NCBI GenBank assembly: GCA_036268875.1
Contig: DATATI010000029.1
Span: 124,001-188,000, forward strand
Direction: 5' to 3'
From: Polyangia bacterium
GTDB taxonomy: Bacteria; Myxococcota_A; Polyangia; Fen-1088
DNA: 64,000 bases
The notes under the pieces are model-generated. The model saw only the letters and a list, made by a program, of their open reading frames with translations, searched no databases and had not been told where the DNA came from. Both the position numbers and the translations under genes were made by a program. Shown one piece after another: positions 1 through 7,629 of this stretch (position 1 is its first letter; the number at the start of each line of letters is the position of its first letter).

Positions 1-1360
1 CGTTCAACTGCGTGAGCAGGGCCCACCGCTCGGTCAGCGTGTAAAGAAGACCGGTCCCGGCGCCGGCCAAGAACGGCCCGGCGCTGACGGTGTCGATGCA
101 GCGCTGGTGATGATCGCTGCCGCAGTCGAAATAGTCGAACGCCACCACGTGGCGGATCTCGCCCACGCCCAGCGCCAGCGAGAACAATGGTTGCAGTGCG
201 TGCCACGGCCTCCACAACCAGCTAGCCCGGGCGAACGCCGCCAATGCCCGGCCGGCGGCGTGATAGTGGTGGTCGCCGACGATCAGGTCCGTGGTGCCGG
301 TGACGAACTGCAGGCGCAGCTGCAGTGACAGCAGCAGCGACCGACTGAGCCATATCCCCAACTCGGGAGCCAGGTGCAGCAGACGCGCCGGCGCCAGCTC
401 CGCGTGTGGCGTCATCACATCGGCGTTCAGATCGCCGGTGCCCGACGCCAGACCCACCCCGCTGCCCAGCATGAAGGCGCACAAGACGCGTCGCGCCGGC
501 GCGTCGTCGCCGCCCGCCTCGTCACCATCGTCGGGTCGGCGCCCTGAGGCTGGCCGGTCGCCCACCAAGGCGATCACCAGCGGTGCGTCCGCCGAACCGC
601 GCGCCGCCACCACGTCGCCAGCGGCGTCGGTGGCCTCGACGAAATACGACACCACCGGTCCCGAGGTCGCGTTGGCCGGAATCTCGGCAGTGTAGGCGCC
701 GCTTGCCTCCGGCTTCATCGGACGCCCAAGGAACTCGTCGCCGTCGGCTTTTCGATAGGCGAGCATCAACTTGTCGAAGGCTAACGCCCGCGGCACCAGC
801 ACGGTGATCGAGATAGCGCTGCCGCGCTGGCCTTCGATCACCGGCGTGTGCATCAGCGCCGAGACCGAAGACGACGCTTCAGCGACGGATGCGGGCGCCG
901 GCTCCAGCGGCGCCTGCTGCGCCTCATGAAATGCGGCTTGGATCTCCGGCGACGCCAGATCGGAATTGAGATTGATCGTCGGCTGCAGCTTCAGCGCCTT
1001 GCGAAACGCGGCGACGCCTTCTTTCGATTGATGAAAGCCGCCCACCAACACAATCCCTAGATGCAGCCAGGTGCGGGCGTGTAGAGGGTGCTGCTGCAGT
1101 GCGGTCGACGTGAACAACGCCAGCGCCCGATTGATCGTTTTGCGCGCCTCTTCGAAGTCGCCGCCCTCATAGGAGGCCAACGCTTGCCGATTCAGCGCGG
1201 TGGCCTGCGCGACGGCGTCGTCGACGGCCGCAGCCTCTGCAGCCACGGCCAGACGAACGGGAAAAAAGAGCGCCGCGACCGCGCTCAGCAATGCCACCCA
1301 GCCCACTTGATGCGCTCTGTCCAGAATCAACAGCGACTTCTCGCGCGCGGCCGACGGCAT
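1..1360 (-). CDS. Secreted TPR/beta-barrel-like protein, C-terminus beyond left edge
   Basis: The reverse strand is open from an ATG at 1360 to the window edge, about 453 codons with no stop, so the gene is partial at its 3' end. It starts with MPSAAREKSLLILDRA, followed by a hydrophobic stretch and an AVAA cleavage-like site, which suggests export. Residues about 55-130 read as a TPR-like helical segment (ALASYEGGDFEEARKTINRA, then a second helix pair ending AAFRKALKLQP). The middle part is loop-rich and Ala/Asp-rich. The last 110 codons alternate in beta-barrel style (GAGTGLLYTLTERWALLTQL at the edge). This matches the general plan of myxobacterial envelope proteins with a helical N-domain and an outer-membrane barrel. 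The exact family is not recognised. It is divergent from the small HTH gene at 1598. Confidence 0.8.
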   Translation of the reverse strand, partial: MPSAAREKSLLILDRAHQVGWVALLSAVAALFFPVRLAVAAEAAAVDDAVAQATALNRQALASYEGGDFEEARKTINRALALFTSTALQQHPLHARTWLHLGIVLVGGFHQSKEGVAAFRKALKLQPTINLNSDLASPEIQAAFHEAQQAPLEPAPASVAEASSSVSALMHTPVIEGQRGSAISITVLVPRALAFDKLMLAYRKADGDEFLGRPMKPEASGAYTAEIPANATSGPVVSYFVEATDAAGDVVAARGSADAPLVIALVGDRPASGRRPDDGDEAGGDDAPARRVLCAFMLGSGVGLASGTGDLNADVMTPHAELAPARLLHLAPELGIWLSRSLLLSLQLRLQFVTGTTDLIVGDHHYHAAGRALAAFARASWLWRPWHALQPLFSLALGVGEIRHVVAFDYFDCGSDHHQRCIDTVSAGPFLAGAGTGLLYTLTERWALLTQLN

Positions 1361-1597
1361 GGGTTTTCCCGCCAAACGCGGGAATCGTCCAGACAGCCCC
1401 ACACTGACGGAATTGTCCTTGTATCACGGAATCTTATTGCTGAACGACGCGCGCCCTCAAGGTAGGGAACAGAATGTGTGGGTGCTACACAAATGAAAAT
1501 GGAAACGGCGCCACCCCTTGCGGCGCTCCGCAGGGTGATTAACTCAAGACATTGCGCACTCCAGGAACTCTCTTCCCTGAAACAGGATGGAAAGCCC
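1361..1597. promoter_or_regulatory. Divergent intergenic region
   Basis: This gap separates the leftward TPR/barrel gene from the rightward HTH gene, so it should hold both promoters. It is more AT-rich around 1420-1510 than its surroundings. I could not assign -35/-10 boxes with confidence. Confidence 0.4.
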
Positions 1598-1834
1598 ATG
1601 GTAGCAAATGAGACCACTGACCCGAACGATCTGATGACCCCCAGCGACGCGGCCCGCATCCTCGGCCTTTCGGCCGATTCCGTGCGCGTGCTGTCCGACA
1701 ATGGCCGCTTGCCGGCCATGCGGACAGTGAGCGGACGGCGACTCTTCCGACGGGGAGATGTCGACCGGCTGGCTGCGCAGCGCGCCCAGCGCCTTGACGA
1801 CGGCGCCATGAAAGGCGCGTCCCGACAGACCTAG
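1598..1834 (+). CDS. Small excisionase/MerR-type HTH DNA-binding protein
   Basis: The protein is 78 aa with a single winged-HTH domain of the excisionase/HTH_17 type. MTPSDAARILGLSADSVRVL is the helix-turn-helix, GRLPAMRTVSGRRLFRRGDV is the wing, and a short helix follows (DRLAAQRAQRL). The ATG at 1598 is preceded by a purine-rich GGATGG. A longer frame upstream to 1478 has no ribosome site and an unlikely N-terminus. Proteins of this size usually act as small transcriptional regulators or recombination directionality factors. No integrase or phage gene is nearby, so a regulatory role is more likely. The target is unknown; it may control the divergent gene at 1-1360. Confidence 0.75.
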   Translation: MVANETTDPNDLMTPSDAARILGLSADSVRVLSDNGRLPAMRTVSGRRLFRRGDVDRLAAQRAQRLDDGAMKGASRQT

Positions 1835-1901
1835 CGGTATTTGCCCGTGAGAGCTGACAGGGCCGAACGGACAGCGGTCCCTGGGCTGCTAAACTGCGCC
1901 G

Positions 1902-2501
1902 GTGATCACCGATCCGCTCCCCCGTCAGGTCAGCAAGCGGGACGCGCACCAGCGCAGTGATCGCCTCGTCAACTTGCCGTTGCCGCCTGGCCGAGAGCTC
2001 CAGGCGGCAACCCAAGCCTTGGCCGATGCGATGGCGGATGGGCAACTCCGTCCCGTCCGTGCCTCGTGTGCCGGCGTGCTGGCGATTCTGGCGCGCTTTT
2101 ATACCGTGGAGGTGCCCGACGTTCGCGTGCTGGGCGTGCGCCCGCATGTGGTCACCCGCGGCGTGTGCACGTACCAGTTGTTCGGCGACTACACGCCTTC
2201 CACGCAGCGAATCCGAGTCTGGATGCGCACCGCCATTCGCGAGCAGGTGTCCAGTCCCAAAGCGCTGCTGAACACTTTGCTACATGAGTTTTGCCACCAC
2301 CTGGACGCCACCCGGTTTGCATGGCCAGACAGCCCGCACACCCGCGGTTTCTATTCGCGCATCGATCACTTGTACCACCTGGCTCTGGCGACGCCGCCCG
2401 AACGACGGCGGCCGTTGCAGTGGATCAAACGCGGCGCGGTTTGGAGCGTTGACTGGCGGCGCTCGACGAGCCGCCCAGCGGCCGCGCCTACGAACGAGTA
2501 A
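1902..2501 (+). CDS. Putative zinc metallopeptidase-like protein with HExxH motif
   Basis: 199 aa from a GTG start. Residues about 127-134 read LHEFCHHLD, which contains an HExxH zinc site (HEFCH) in a predicted helix. A further His-rich stretch follows (SPHTRGFYSRIDHLYH) and could supply the third metal ligand. There is no signal peptide or membrane segment, so it is probably cytoplasmic. The overall layout (basic N-terminus, central beta region, HExxH, basic tail) recalls SprT-like or minigluzincin-type small peptidases, but I cannot place it in a named family. Its 3' end overlaps the end of the convergent rhomboid gene by 14 bp. Confidence 0.65.
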   Translation: MITDPLPRQVSKRDAHQRSDRLVNLPLPPGRELQAATQALADAMADGQLRPVRASCAGVLAILARFYTVEVPDVRVLGVRPHVVTRGVCTYQLFGDYTPSTQRIRVWMRTAIREQVSSPKALLNTLLHEFCHHLDATRFAWPDSPHTRGFYSRIDHLYHLALATPPERRRPLQWIKRGAVWSVDWRRSTSRPAAAPTNE

Positions 2502-3378
2502 ACGCCAGTGCCCACGCTGTCGCGACGGCGCCCAGCGCCAGCAAAGCGCCAACGATTTGCCCCAACGCCGCAAGCCGGCGTTGCACCAGCACCGCCGTCG
2601 CAACCCCGGCCAGCGCGCCGATGCCGAGGCCAAATAAATGCGCCAGAACGTCCGCGTGTTCGCCGACGCCCAGCATGGCGAACAGCGCCAGGCCGGCGCC
2701 GAGGGGCAGCCACGCCCGACGCTTGAGCGGCCCCAGCCGCCAACGCCGGATGAGTTGCAGTCCGGCCAGAAGCCCCAACGCCGCGAACGTCGCCGTCGAG
2801 GCGCCGACGGAATAGTGGCCCGGACCATGAACCGCCGCCGTCAATAGATTGGCCGCGCCGGCAGCCAGCACCATCAGCGCGGCAGCCACGCCGGACCCGA
2901 GCCAGCGACCGGCGGCGCCCACGAAGATCACGCAGGCGATCAGATTACCGGTTAAGTGCAATAGATCGGCGTGCAAGGTGAGGGCGGTGACCGCCCGCCA
3001 CCATTGCCCGCCCAGGATCTCCTGCGACACCGCGCTGCCGTGAGCGAACCATGACGTCGGCTGGGCGACGTCGCGCGGGCCAGTCAATCCATAGAAACCC
3101 GCCAGCAGTACAGCGCTGACGATCCCCAGGTGGCTGGGGCGTGAATCGGGCGGCGCGCCTTCGACGGGAAGGGCCGCCGCCTCCCGGTCATACCCGTCGA
3201 GCGCAGCGCGCGCGGGGCCCTCGTCGATGGCGGCGACCATCACCGCCCACCCGGTCTCGGCGCGGACCAGGCTGTAGTCGATCCCGGCCGCCGCCAGAAC
3301 CACCGCCCAATCGCCGGCGCGCGTGCCGCTGTCCGTGGCTCGAACCAACGCCTCAGCCGCCCGTTCGGCGTCGCTCAT
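2488..3378 (-). CDS. Rhomboid family intramembrane serine protease
   Basis: 296 aa. I chose the ATG at 3378 because GGAGG lies just upstream; the longer frame to 3633 has a non-coding-looking N-terminus and runs into an AT-rich promoter. Residues 1-75 form a soluble domain resembling a DUF2007-type fold (WAVVLAAAGIDYSLVRAETG). Six or seven hydrophobic helices follow. Rhomboid hallmarks are HLTGNL (TM2 His and Asn), the serine loop GASTATFA and the TM6 histidine in HLFGLGIGAL. The serine motif is GxST rather than the usual GxSG, a variant I think still compatible with activity. Role: cleavage of membrane proteins within the inner membrane; substrate unknown. Confidence 0.85.
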   Translation of the reverse strand: MSDAERAAEALVRATDSGTRAGDWAVVLAAAGIDYSLVRAETGWAVMVAAIDEGPARAALDGYDREAAALPVEGAPPDSRPSHLGIVSAVLLAGFYGLTGPRDVAQPTSWFAHGSAVSQEILGGQWWRAVTALTLHADLLHLTGNLIACVIFVGAAGRWLGSGVAAALMVLAAGAANLLTAAVHGPGHYSVGASTATFAALGLLAGLQLIRRWRLGPLKRRAWLPLGAGLALFAMLGVGEHADVLAHLFGLGIGALAGVATAVLVQRRLAALGQIVGALLALGAVATAWALAFTRS

Positions 3379-3494
3379 GACCTCCAAGAGTAACCCGTTC
3401 GCCAGTCGGCCGCCGCCCCCTCCTGTTGCTTTCCGCGCATCGAGTGTTGGCTGGCAGGCATCAGGCGCACCTCGACGGAGCCTGTGGGATCGAC

Positions 3495-3617
3495 TCAAGT
3501 AATTGATTGAATTTATTGTTAAATTACAAATTATCTGTTTTCTTGGTAATCTAGCATACGCATTGCAACTGCCAGGAATCATCGTTGCCCATGACCTTCC
3601 AACAGGGAGAAAACCAG
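3495..3617 (+). promoter_or_regulatory. AT-rich promoter with a 16-bp palindrome upstream of the NGL-repeat lipoprotein
   Basis: About 60 bp from 3500 to 3560 are strongly AT-rich in an otherwise GC-rich window, as expected for a promoter. Positions 3510-3525 are a perfect inverted repeat, AATTTA-TTGT-TAAATT, which could be an operator. A ribosome site AGGGAGA (3604-3610) sits 7 nt before the ATG at 3618. Exact -35/-10 boxes are not clear. Confidence 0.55.
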
Positions 3618-4877
3618 ATGACCCGCAGTTCATTGTTTCATTCCAATACCCGCCGGCTGGCCCTGCTTTTGGCCTTGCCGCTTTTTGGCTGTGTTTCCGA
3701 AGTGCCCGCTGATAGCGAATCGGAGGAAGGCCAGCTGGCGACCGACAACGGTCTCATGTCCACCAACGGTCTGGGGACGATCAACGGCCTCGCCACCGGC
3801 AACGGCCTCGCCACCGGCAACGGCTTGTCCAGCACCAACGGACTGGCGACGGGGAACGGCCTCGCCACCGGCAACGGCCTGGCCACTGGCAACGGCCTCG
3901 CGACCGGCAATGGTTTGATGACGTTCGCCAGCGGGCGGACGTTCGTGAAATATCTGGCCAAGTGCGCGCTGACCAATGGACAGACGCTGATGAAGACGGT
4001 CACCGATAGCACTGGTACGACGACGAACTACGCGTTCCCCGGATCGATCGGCGTGGCGGCCAGCTGGCTGACCGGATCGTGCGACGCCGCCTGCCAGGAA
4101 CGGATGACGTCGTGTCTCATGTCCCTCACAAACAGCACCGGCCGCCACGTCGCAGTCGAGCTGGTCTCGGCGGCGGCGGGCCTGAACATGATCGGCCCTG
4201 GCGGCGACGACGTCGAGTTCCCGAACCAGGAAGGCGCCACCTTCGGCAACATGTTCGTCTCGCCACCGCAGATGTTCACCTGCACCGGCACCGAGTCGAC
4301 CAAGGCCGAGCAGGTCAAGCGCTTCTGCATCGACGGCACGTCGTGCGATCTCTTCCAGAAGGCCGGCAACTGCGCCAGCGCCTGCACCCAGACCTGCGTG
4401 AAGGGCCCGGGCGGCAAGAACGTCTGCTCGGCCAAGAGCTGCAAGGATCCGTCGGGCAAGGTGTGGTCGAACCCCATCACCGTCTTCCTCCACAACAAGA
4501 TGGAAGCCGCCAACAGCGACGCCGAGTCGGGCGTCACCACTTACGGCATCGCGCCGCCGGCCAACGGCATCACCGCCCTCGACAACGGTGACTGGGTGCA
4601 GATGAACGACGTGCAGTTCGGCACCGCCGCTGGCGCCATCAAGACCGCCGTCGCCACCACCGGGCTTGCCGCCGCCGGCAACTTCATCGACGTGCGCGTC
4701 GACTCGCTGACCGGCCCGCTGCTGGGCTCGATCGCCCTCAAGGCATACACCGGCACCTCGTCGCTGGATCAGACCGGCGCCCTGACCACCGCGGGCCTGA
4801 CTGGTTTTCACCCGGTCTTCTTCAAGTTCCGCGGCGGCTCGAACATGGGCATGGTCAGCTACCTCGAGCTCAAGTAA
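3618..4877 (+). CDS. Secreted lipoprotein with NGL hexapeptide repeats
   Basis: 419 aa. The signal peptide ends in a lipobox (LALPLFGC), so Cys26 should be lipidated. Mature residues about 44-100 carry ten NGL triplets spaced exactly six residues apart (18-nt DNA period, 3747-3917), mostly NGLATG. The remainder (about 320 aa) is a Cys-containing extracellular-type domain with no recognised enzyme motif; several Cys pairs (SCDAAC, CASACTQTC) suggest disulphides. NGL-repeat N-termini occur in myxobacterial surface proteins of unknown function, as far as I recall. The gene stands alone, with its own AT-rich promoter and two strong terminator hairpins. Confidence 0.85.
   Translation: MTRSSLFHSNTRRLALLLALPLFGCVSEVPADSESEEGQLATDNGLMSTNGLGTINGLATGNGLATGNGLSSTNGLATGNGLATGNGLATGNGLATGNGLMTFASGRTFVKYLAKCALTNGQTLMKTVTDSTGTTTNYAFPGSIGVAASWLTGSCDAACQERMTSCLMSLTNSTGRHVAVELVSAAAGLNMIGPGGDDVEFPNQEGATFGNMFVSPPQMFTCTGTESTKAEQVKRFCIDGTSCDLFQKAGNCASACTQTCVKGPGGKNVCSAKSCKDPSGKVWSNPITVFLHNKMEAANSDAESGVTTYGIAPPANGITALDNGDWVQMNDVQFGTAAGAIKTAVATTGLAAAGNFIDVRVDSLTGPLLGSIALKAYTGTSSLDQTGALTTAGLTGFHPVFFKFRGGSNMGMVSYLELK
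3747..3917 (+). repeat. 18-bp coding tandem repeat (NGLxxx, ten NGL units)
   Basis: Ten AAC/AAT-GGN-CTN/TTG triplets fall every 18 nt between 3747 and 3917. The central copies are nearly identical at DNA level (ggcctcgccaccggcaac), while the outer copies diverge (ATGTCC, GGGACG and TCCAGC spacers). This suggests recent copy-number change inside an older repeat array. Confidence 0.9.
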
Positions 4878-4886
4878 CCAACTTCC

Positions 4887-4935
4887 GCTCGCGGGGGGAA
4901 TCCCACCTCCCACTCCCGGCCCCCCGCGAGCTTTC
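4887..4935 (+). terminator. Rho-independent terminator 1 after NGL lipoprotein
   Basis: A 12-bp perfect stem (GCTCGCGGGGGG at 4887-4898, CCCCCCGCGAGC at 4920-4931) is followed by a pyrimidine/T-rich tail starting TTTCCTTTT. Confidence 0.8.
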
Positions 4936-4950
4936 CTTTTCCTTCCAGCG

Positions 4951-4987
4951 AAAGCGCGGCCCGCAACGGCCGCGCTTTTTCTTTTTT
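4951..4987 (+). terminator. Rho-independent terminator 2 in tandem
   Basis: An 11-bp stem (AAAGCGCGGCC at 4951-4961, GGCCGCGCTTT at 4968-4978) with a 6-nt loop is followed by TTCTTTTTT. It lies 20 bp after the first hairpin, giving a two-stage stop before the helicase gene. Confidence 0.85.
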
Positions 4988-5032
4988 CGCGCGCCTCGGG
5001 TCTGTGAAAGCGGAATCGGATAGGCTGCCGCG

Positions 5033-6400
5033 GTGCCGGTCACCCTGGCGTACGTCGACGGAACGATCGAGATTCGCGGCCTGACTGCCGGCGAAGCGGC
5101 GCCATCGCCCGACTGTCGCTGGGACGCGCGCACCGCCTGTTATCGCGCGCCCGCGGTGGCCTATGCGTCGCTGCGCCGAGCCCTGGCCCGGGCCACCGTC
5201 GACGTCGACGATCAGGCGCGCCGGTACGACATCCTGGCCGACGGCACGCGCGTGCACCGCGAGCCCCGCCCTTACCAGACCGAGGCGCTGGCCGCCTGGC
5301 GCGCGCACCAAGGGCGCGGCGTGGTCGTGCTGCCAACGGGCGCCGGCAAGACCTGGGTGGCTTGTCTGTGCATCGACGACAAACGGCGTAGCACGCTGGT
5401 GGTAGCGCCGACGCTGGATCTGGTGCGGCAGTGGTACGACGTCTTGCGTGCCACTTTCGCGCAAGCGGTGGGCGTGATCGGCGGCGGCGACTACGACGTG
5501 CGCCCGTTAACGGTGGCGACGTACGATTCGGCGTACATGCACATGGAACGTCTGGGCGGACGGTTTGGTCTGCTGGTGTTCGACGAATGCCACCATCTGC
5601 CCGGCGCCGCTTACGCGCTGGCCGCGCGCGCTAGCCTGGCACCCTACCGTCTGGGATTGACCGCCACGCCCGAACGCGCCGACGGACGCGAAGCTGACCT
5701 TACGCACCTCATCGGCCCGATCGTCTATCGCAAGGACATCGTCGATCTGTCGGGCGGCTACCTGGCGCGGTATGAAACCGTCCGTCTGGTGGTCGAGCTG
5801 GGCCAGGCCGATCGGCGCCAATACGACCAAGAGCGGGCCATCTATCGGCGATTTCTCGAGGAGAACGGCATCCGCATGAGCAGCCCGTCGGGATGGTCGG
5901 ACTTCATCATTCGTTCCTCTCGCGGCGAGGCCGGCCGTCGGGCCATGGCCGCCTATCGCCGCCAGCGCGAGATCGCTTTCGCCGCGCCGGCGAAGATGGA
6001 TTACGTCGGACATCTTCTGCTGCGCCACCGCGACGACCGTACCCTGCTGTTCACCCAGGACAACGCCACCGCTTATGAATTGGCCCGCCGTTTTCTGGTT
6101 CCTGCCATCACCCACCAGACACGCGTGCGCGAGCGCAGCGAGATCCTGAGCGGCCTGGCTGAGGGCCGTTATTCGACGGTCGTCACGTCGAAGGTTTTGA
6201 ACGAAGGGGTGGACATTCCGGCGGCCAGCGTGGCGGTGATCGTCTCGGGCAGCGCCTCGGTGCGCGAACACGTGCAGCGCCTGGGACGAATCCTGCGCCC
6301 GCAAGACGGCAAGCGCGCCCTGCTGTACGAGCTGGTCACCGCCGGAACCAGCGAGACCTTCACCAGCGCGCGGCGACGGGACCACAGTGCTTACCGCTGA
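5033..6400 (+). CDS. XPB/Rad25-type SF2 DNA helicase
   Basis: 455 aa from GTG. An N-terminal domain of about 75 aa (damage-recognition-like) precedes helicase motif Q-like RPYQTEAL. Then come Walker A VVLPTGAGKTW, DECH in VFDECHHLPG (motif II), TATPERADGREADLTHLIG (motif III and the RED-like region XPB uses), and a second RecA lobe with SKVLNEGVDIPAASVAVIVSG and HVQRLGRILRPQDGK (motifs V and VI). Size and layout match archaeal/bacterial XPB (about 450 aa). XPB unwinds DNA at lesions. The following gene overlaps by 14 bp and encodes its known partner type, Bax1, so the two probably form a helicase-nuclease excision-repair complex in the cytoplasm. Confidence 0.9.
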   Translation: MPVTLAYVDGTIEIRGLTAGEAAPSPDCRWDARTACYRAPAVAYASLRRALARATVDVDDQARRYDILADGTRVHREPRPYQTEALAAWRAHQGRGVVVLPTGAGKTWVACLCIDDKRRSTLVVAPTLDLVRQWYDVLRATFAQAVGVIGGGDYDVRPLTVATYDSAYMHMERLGGRFGLLVFDECHHLPGAAYALAARASLAPYRLGLTATPERADGREADLTHLIGPIVYRKDIVDLSGGYLARYETVRLVVELGQADRRQYDQERAIYRRFLEENGIRMSSPSGWSDFIIRSSRGEAGRRAMAAYRRQREIAFAAPAKMDYVGHLLLRHRDDRTLLFTQDNATAYELARRFLVPAITHQTRVRERSEILSGLAEGRYSTVVTSKVLNEGVDIPAASVAVIVSGSASVREHVQRLGRILRPQDGKRALLYELVTAGTSETFTSARRRDHSAYR

Positions 6401-7619
6401 TCTGGTCAGCGTCCGGCGGCGCGGCGACGAGCTGCGCTTGTTGCCTCGCGGCGATGATGAGCGAACCCGGGCAGCGGCATTGGCCGACGAGTTCTTGTCC
6501 CTGGCGCGCGCGCACGTCGGCAAAAGCCGGCAGGAGTTGGAGGCCGCCTGGCAAGCGGTGCCGGTGGCGGCGCGCGAGCAACGGCTGGCCGCCGGGGTGC
6601 GCAAGCTGGTCAGCGATCGTTGCTCCTTCAGCGACGCCGCAGAGTTCGACAGCGTGGCCGTGCGCGCGGCGGTCTTTCAAGCGGCAGCGCGGGCGCGGCG
6701 CGCGCTGGTGCCGGGCGCCGATTTCGATCGCCAGGCGGTGATCGCCGACGTGGCCCTCGGGCGACAGTCGACCGCGAAGGAAATCGAAGGCGCGCTGTTC
6801 GCCGATCTGCACGGCGCCGAGCGCTTGCAAGATGTGCAGGCGCTGGATCCGACGGCCCTGGCTGCCGGTTTTGATCTGGCGCAGGCCCAAGGTGTGCTGC
6901 TGCGCGCGGTGCGGGTGACGGCGCTGGTAAAAACGGCCGACGCGGGCCGCTACCGGGCGCTGTTCAGCAAGTTGAAGTTCCTGCGCCTCTTGCCGGTGAT
7001 CGAAGCCGAAAAAAACGGCGGCTATCGTTTGCAGATCGACGGACCGTTCAGTCTGTTCCAGTCGGTCACTCGATACGGTGTGCAGCTGGGGCTGGCGTTG
7101 CCGGCCATCGCCGCGTGCGACCGCTGGCAGATCGAAGCAGAGGTCTTGTGGGGCCGCGAGCGAAAGCCGCTGCGGTTTCGTTGGGCCGGCGAAGGGCACG
7201 CCGGTGGCGCCGATCCGGAAGCGTCGGTGCCCGATGAGGTGGCGGCGCTGATGGCCGGCGTCGCGGCACTGGACACGCCGTGGCGGGCGCATCCGACGAC
7301 GGAGATCTTGCACGTGCCGGGCGCTGGTCTGTGCGTGCCCGATCTCGAGTTCCACCACCCGAAAAGCGGCGCGCGGGTGTTTCTGGAGGTGCTGGGATTC
7401 TGGAGCCGCGAGGCGGTCTGGCGGCGGATCGATCTCGTGCGCGGCGGCTTGGCGCGACCGATCGTGTTCGCGGTGAGCAAACACTTGCGGGTCAGCGAAG
7501 CAGCGCTGGGCGACGATTTACCGGGCGCGCTTTACGTCTACGCAAAGGCGATGAACGCGCGCGCGGTCGTTGCGCGCATCGAGGCCCTGGCGAAGCAGGA
7601 AGACGCCAGTCGAGGCTGA
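6387..7619 (+). CDS. DUF790 / Bax1-type nuclease, XPB partner
   Basis: 410 aa from a GTG inside the end of the helicase gene (14-bp overlap, so translationally coupled). The N-terminal part (LTADLVSVRRRGDELRLLPR) matches the typical start of DUF790 proteins, whose archaeal member is Bax1 ('binds archaeal XPB'). The C-terminal third holds a PD-(D/E)xK nuclease-like core: VPDLEFHHPKSG, then VFLEVLGFW, in place of the family's PDF...EIVGFW. In archaea Bax1 cuts DNA bubbles opened by XPB. Coupling to the XPB gene supports the same job here. The family call is mine from motifs; activity is inferred. Confidence 0.85.
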   Translation: MLTADLVSVRRRGDELRLLPRGDDERTRAAALADEFLSLARAHVGKSRQELEAAWQAVPVAAREQRLAAGVRKLVSDRCSFSDAAEFDSVAVRAAVFQAAARARRALVPGADFDRQAVIADVALGRQSTAKEIEGALFADLHGAERLQDVQALDPTALAAGFDLAQAQGVLLRAVRVTALVKTADAGRYRALFSKLKFLRLLPVIEAEKNGGYRLQIDGPFSLFQSVTRYGVQLGLALPAIAACDRWQIEAEVLWGRERKPLRFRWAGEGHAGGADPEASVPDEVAALMAGVAALDTPWRAHPTTEILHVPGAGLCVPDLEFHHPKSGARVFLEVLGFWSREAVWRRIDLVRGGLARPIVFAVSKHLRVSEAALGDDLPGALYVYAKAMNARAVVARIEALAKQEDASRG

Positions 7620-7629
7620 CGCCCGCGCG

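Noticed and set aside
1598-1834. Excisionase-like protein as a sign of a mobile element
   Set aside because: No integrase, attachment repeat, phage or plasmid gene is nearby; many small regulators share this fold.
3379-3633. N-terminal extension of the rhomboid protein to 3633
   Set aside because: It crosses the AT-rich promoter region, reads as non-coding, and the ATG at 3378 has GGAGG in the right place.
3747-3917. 18-bp repeats that might suggest a CRISPR or satellite array
   Set aside because: There are no unique spacers; the repeats are in frame and encode a regular hexapeptide.
3630-4913. 427-codon - strand frame opposite the NGL lipoprotein
   Set aside because: No signal, motif or ribosome site; it is explained by the repeat and high GC of the + strand gene.
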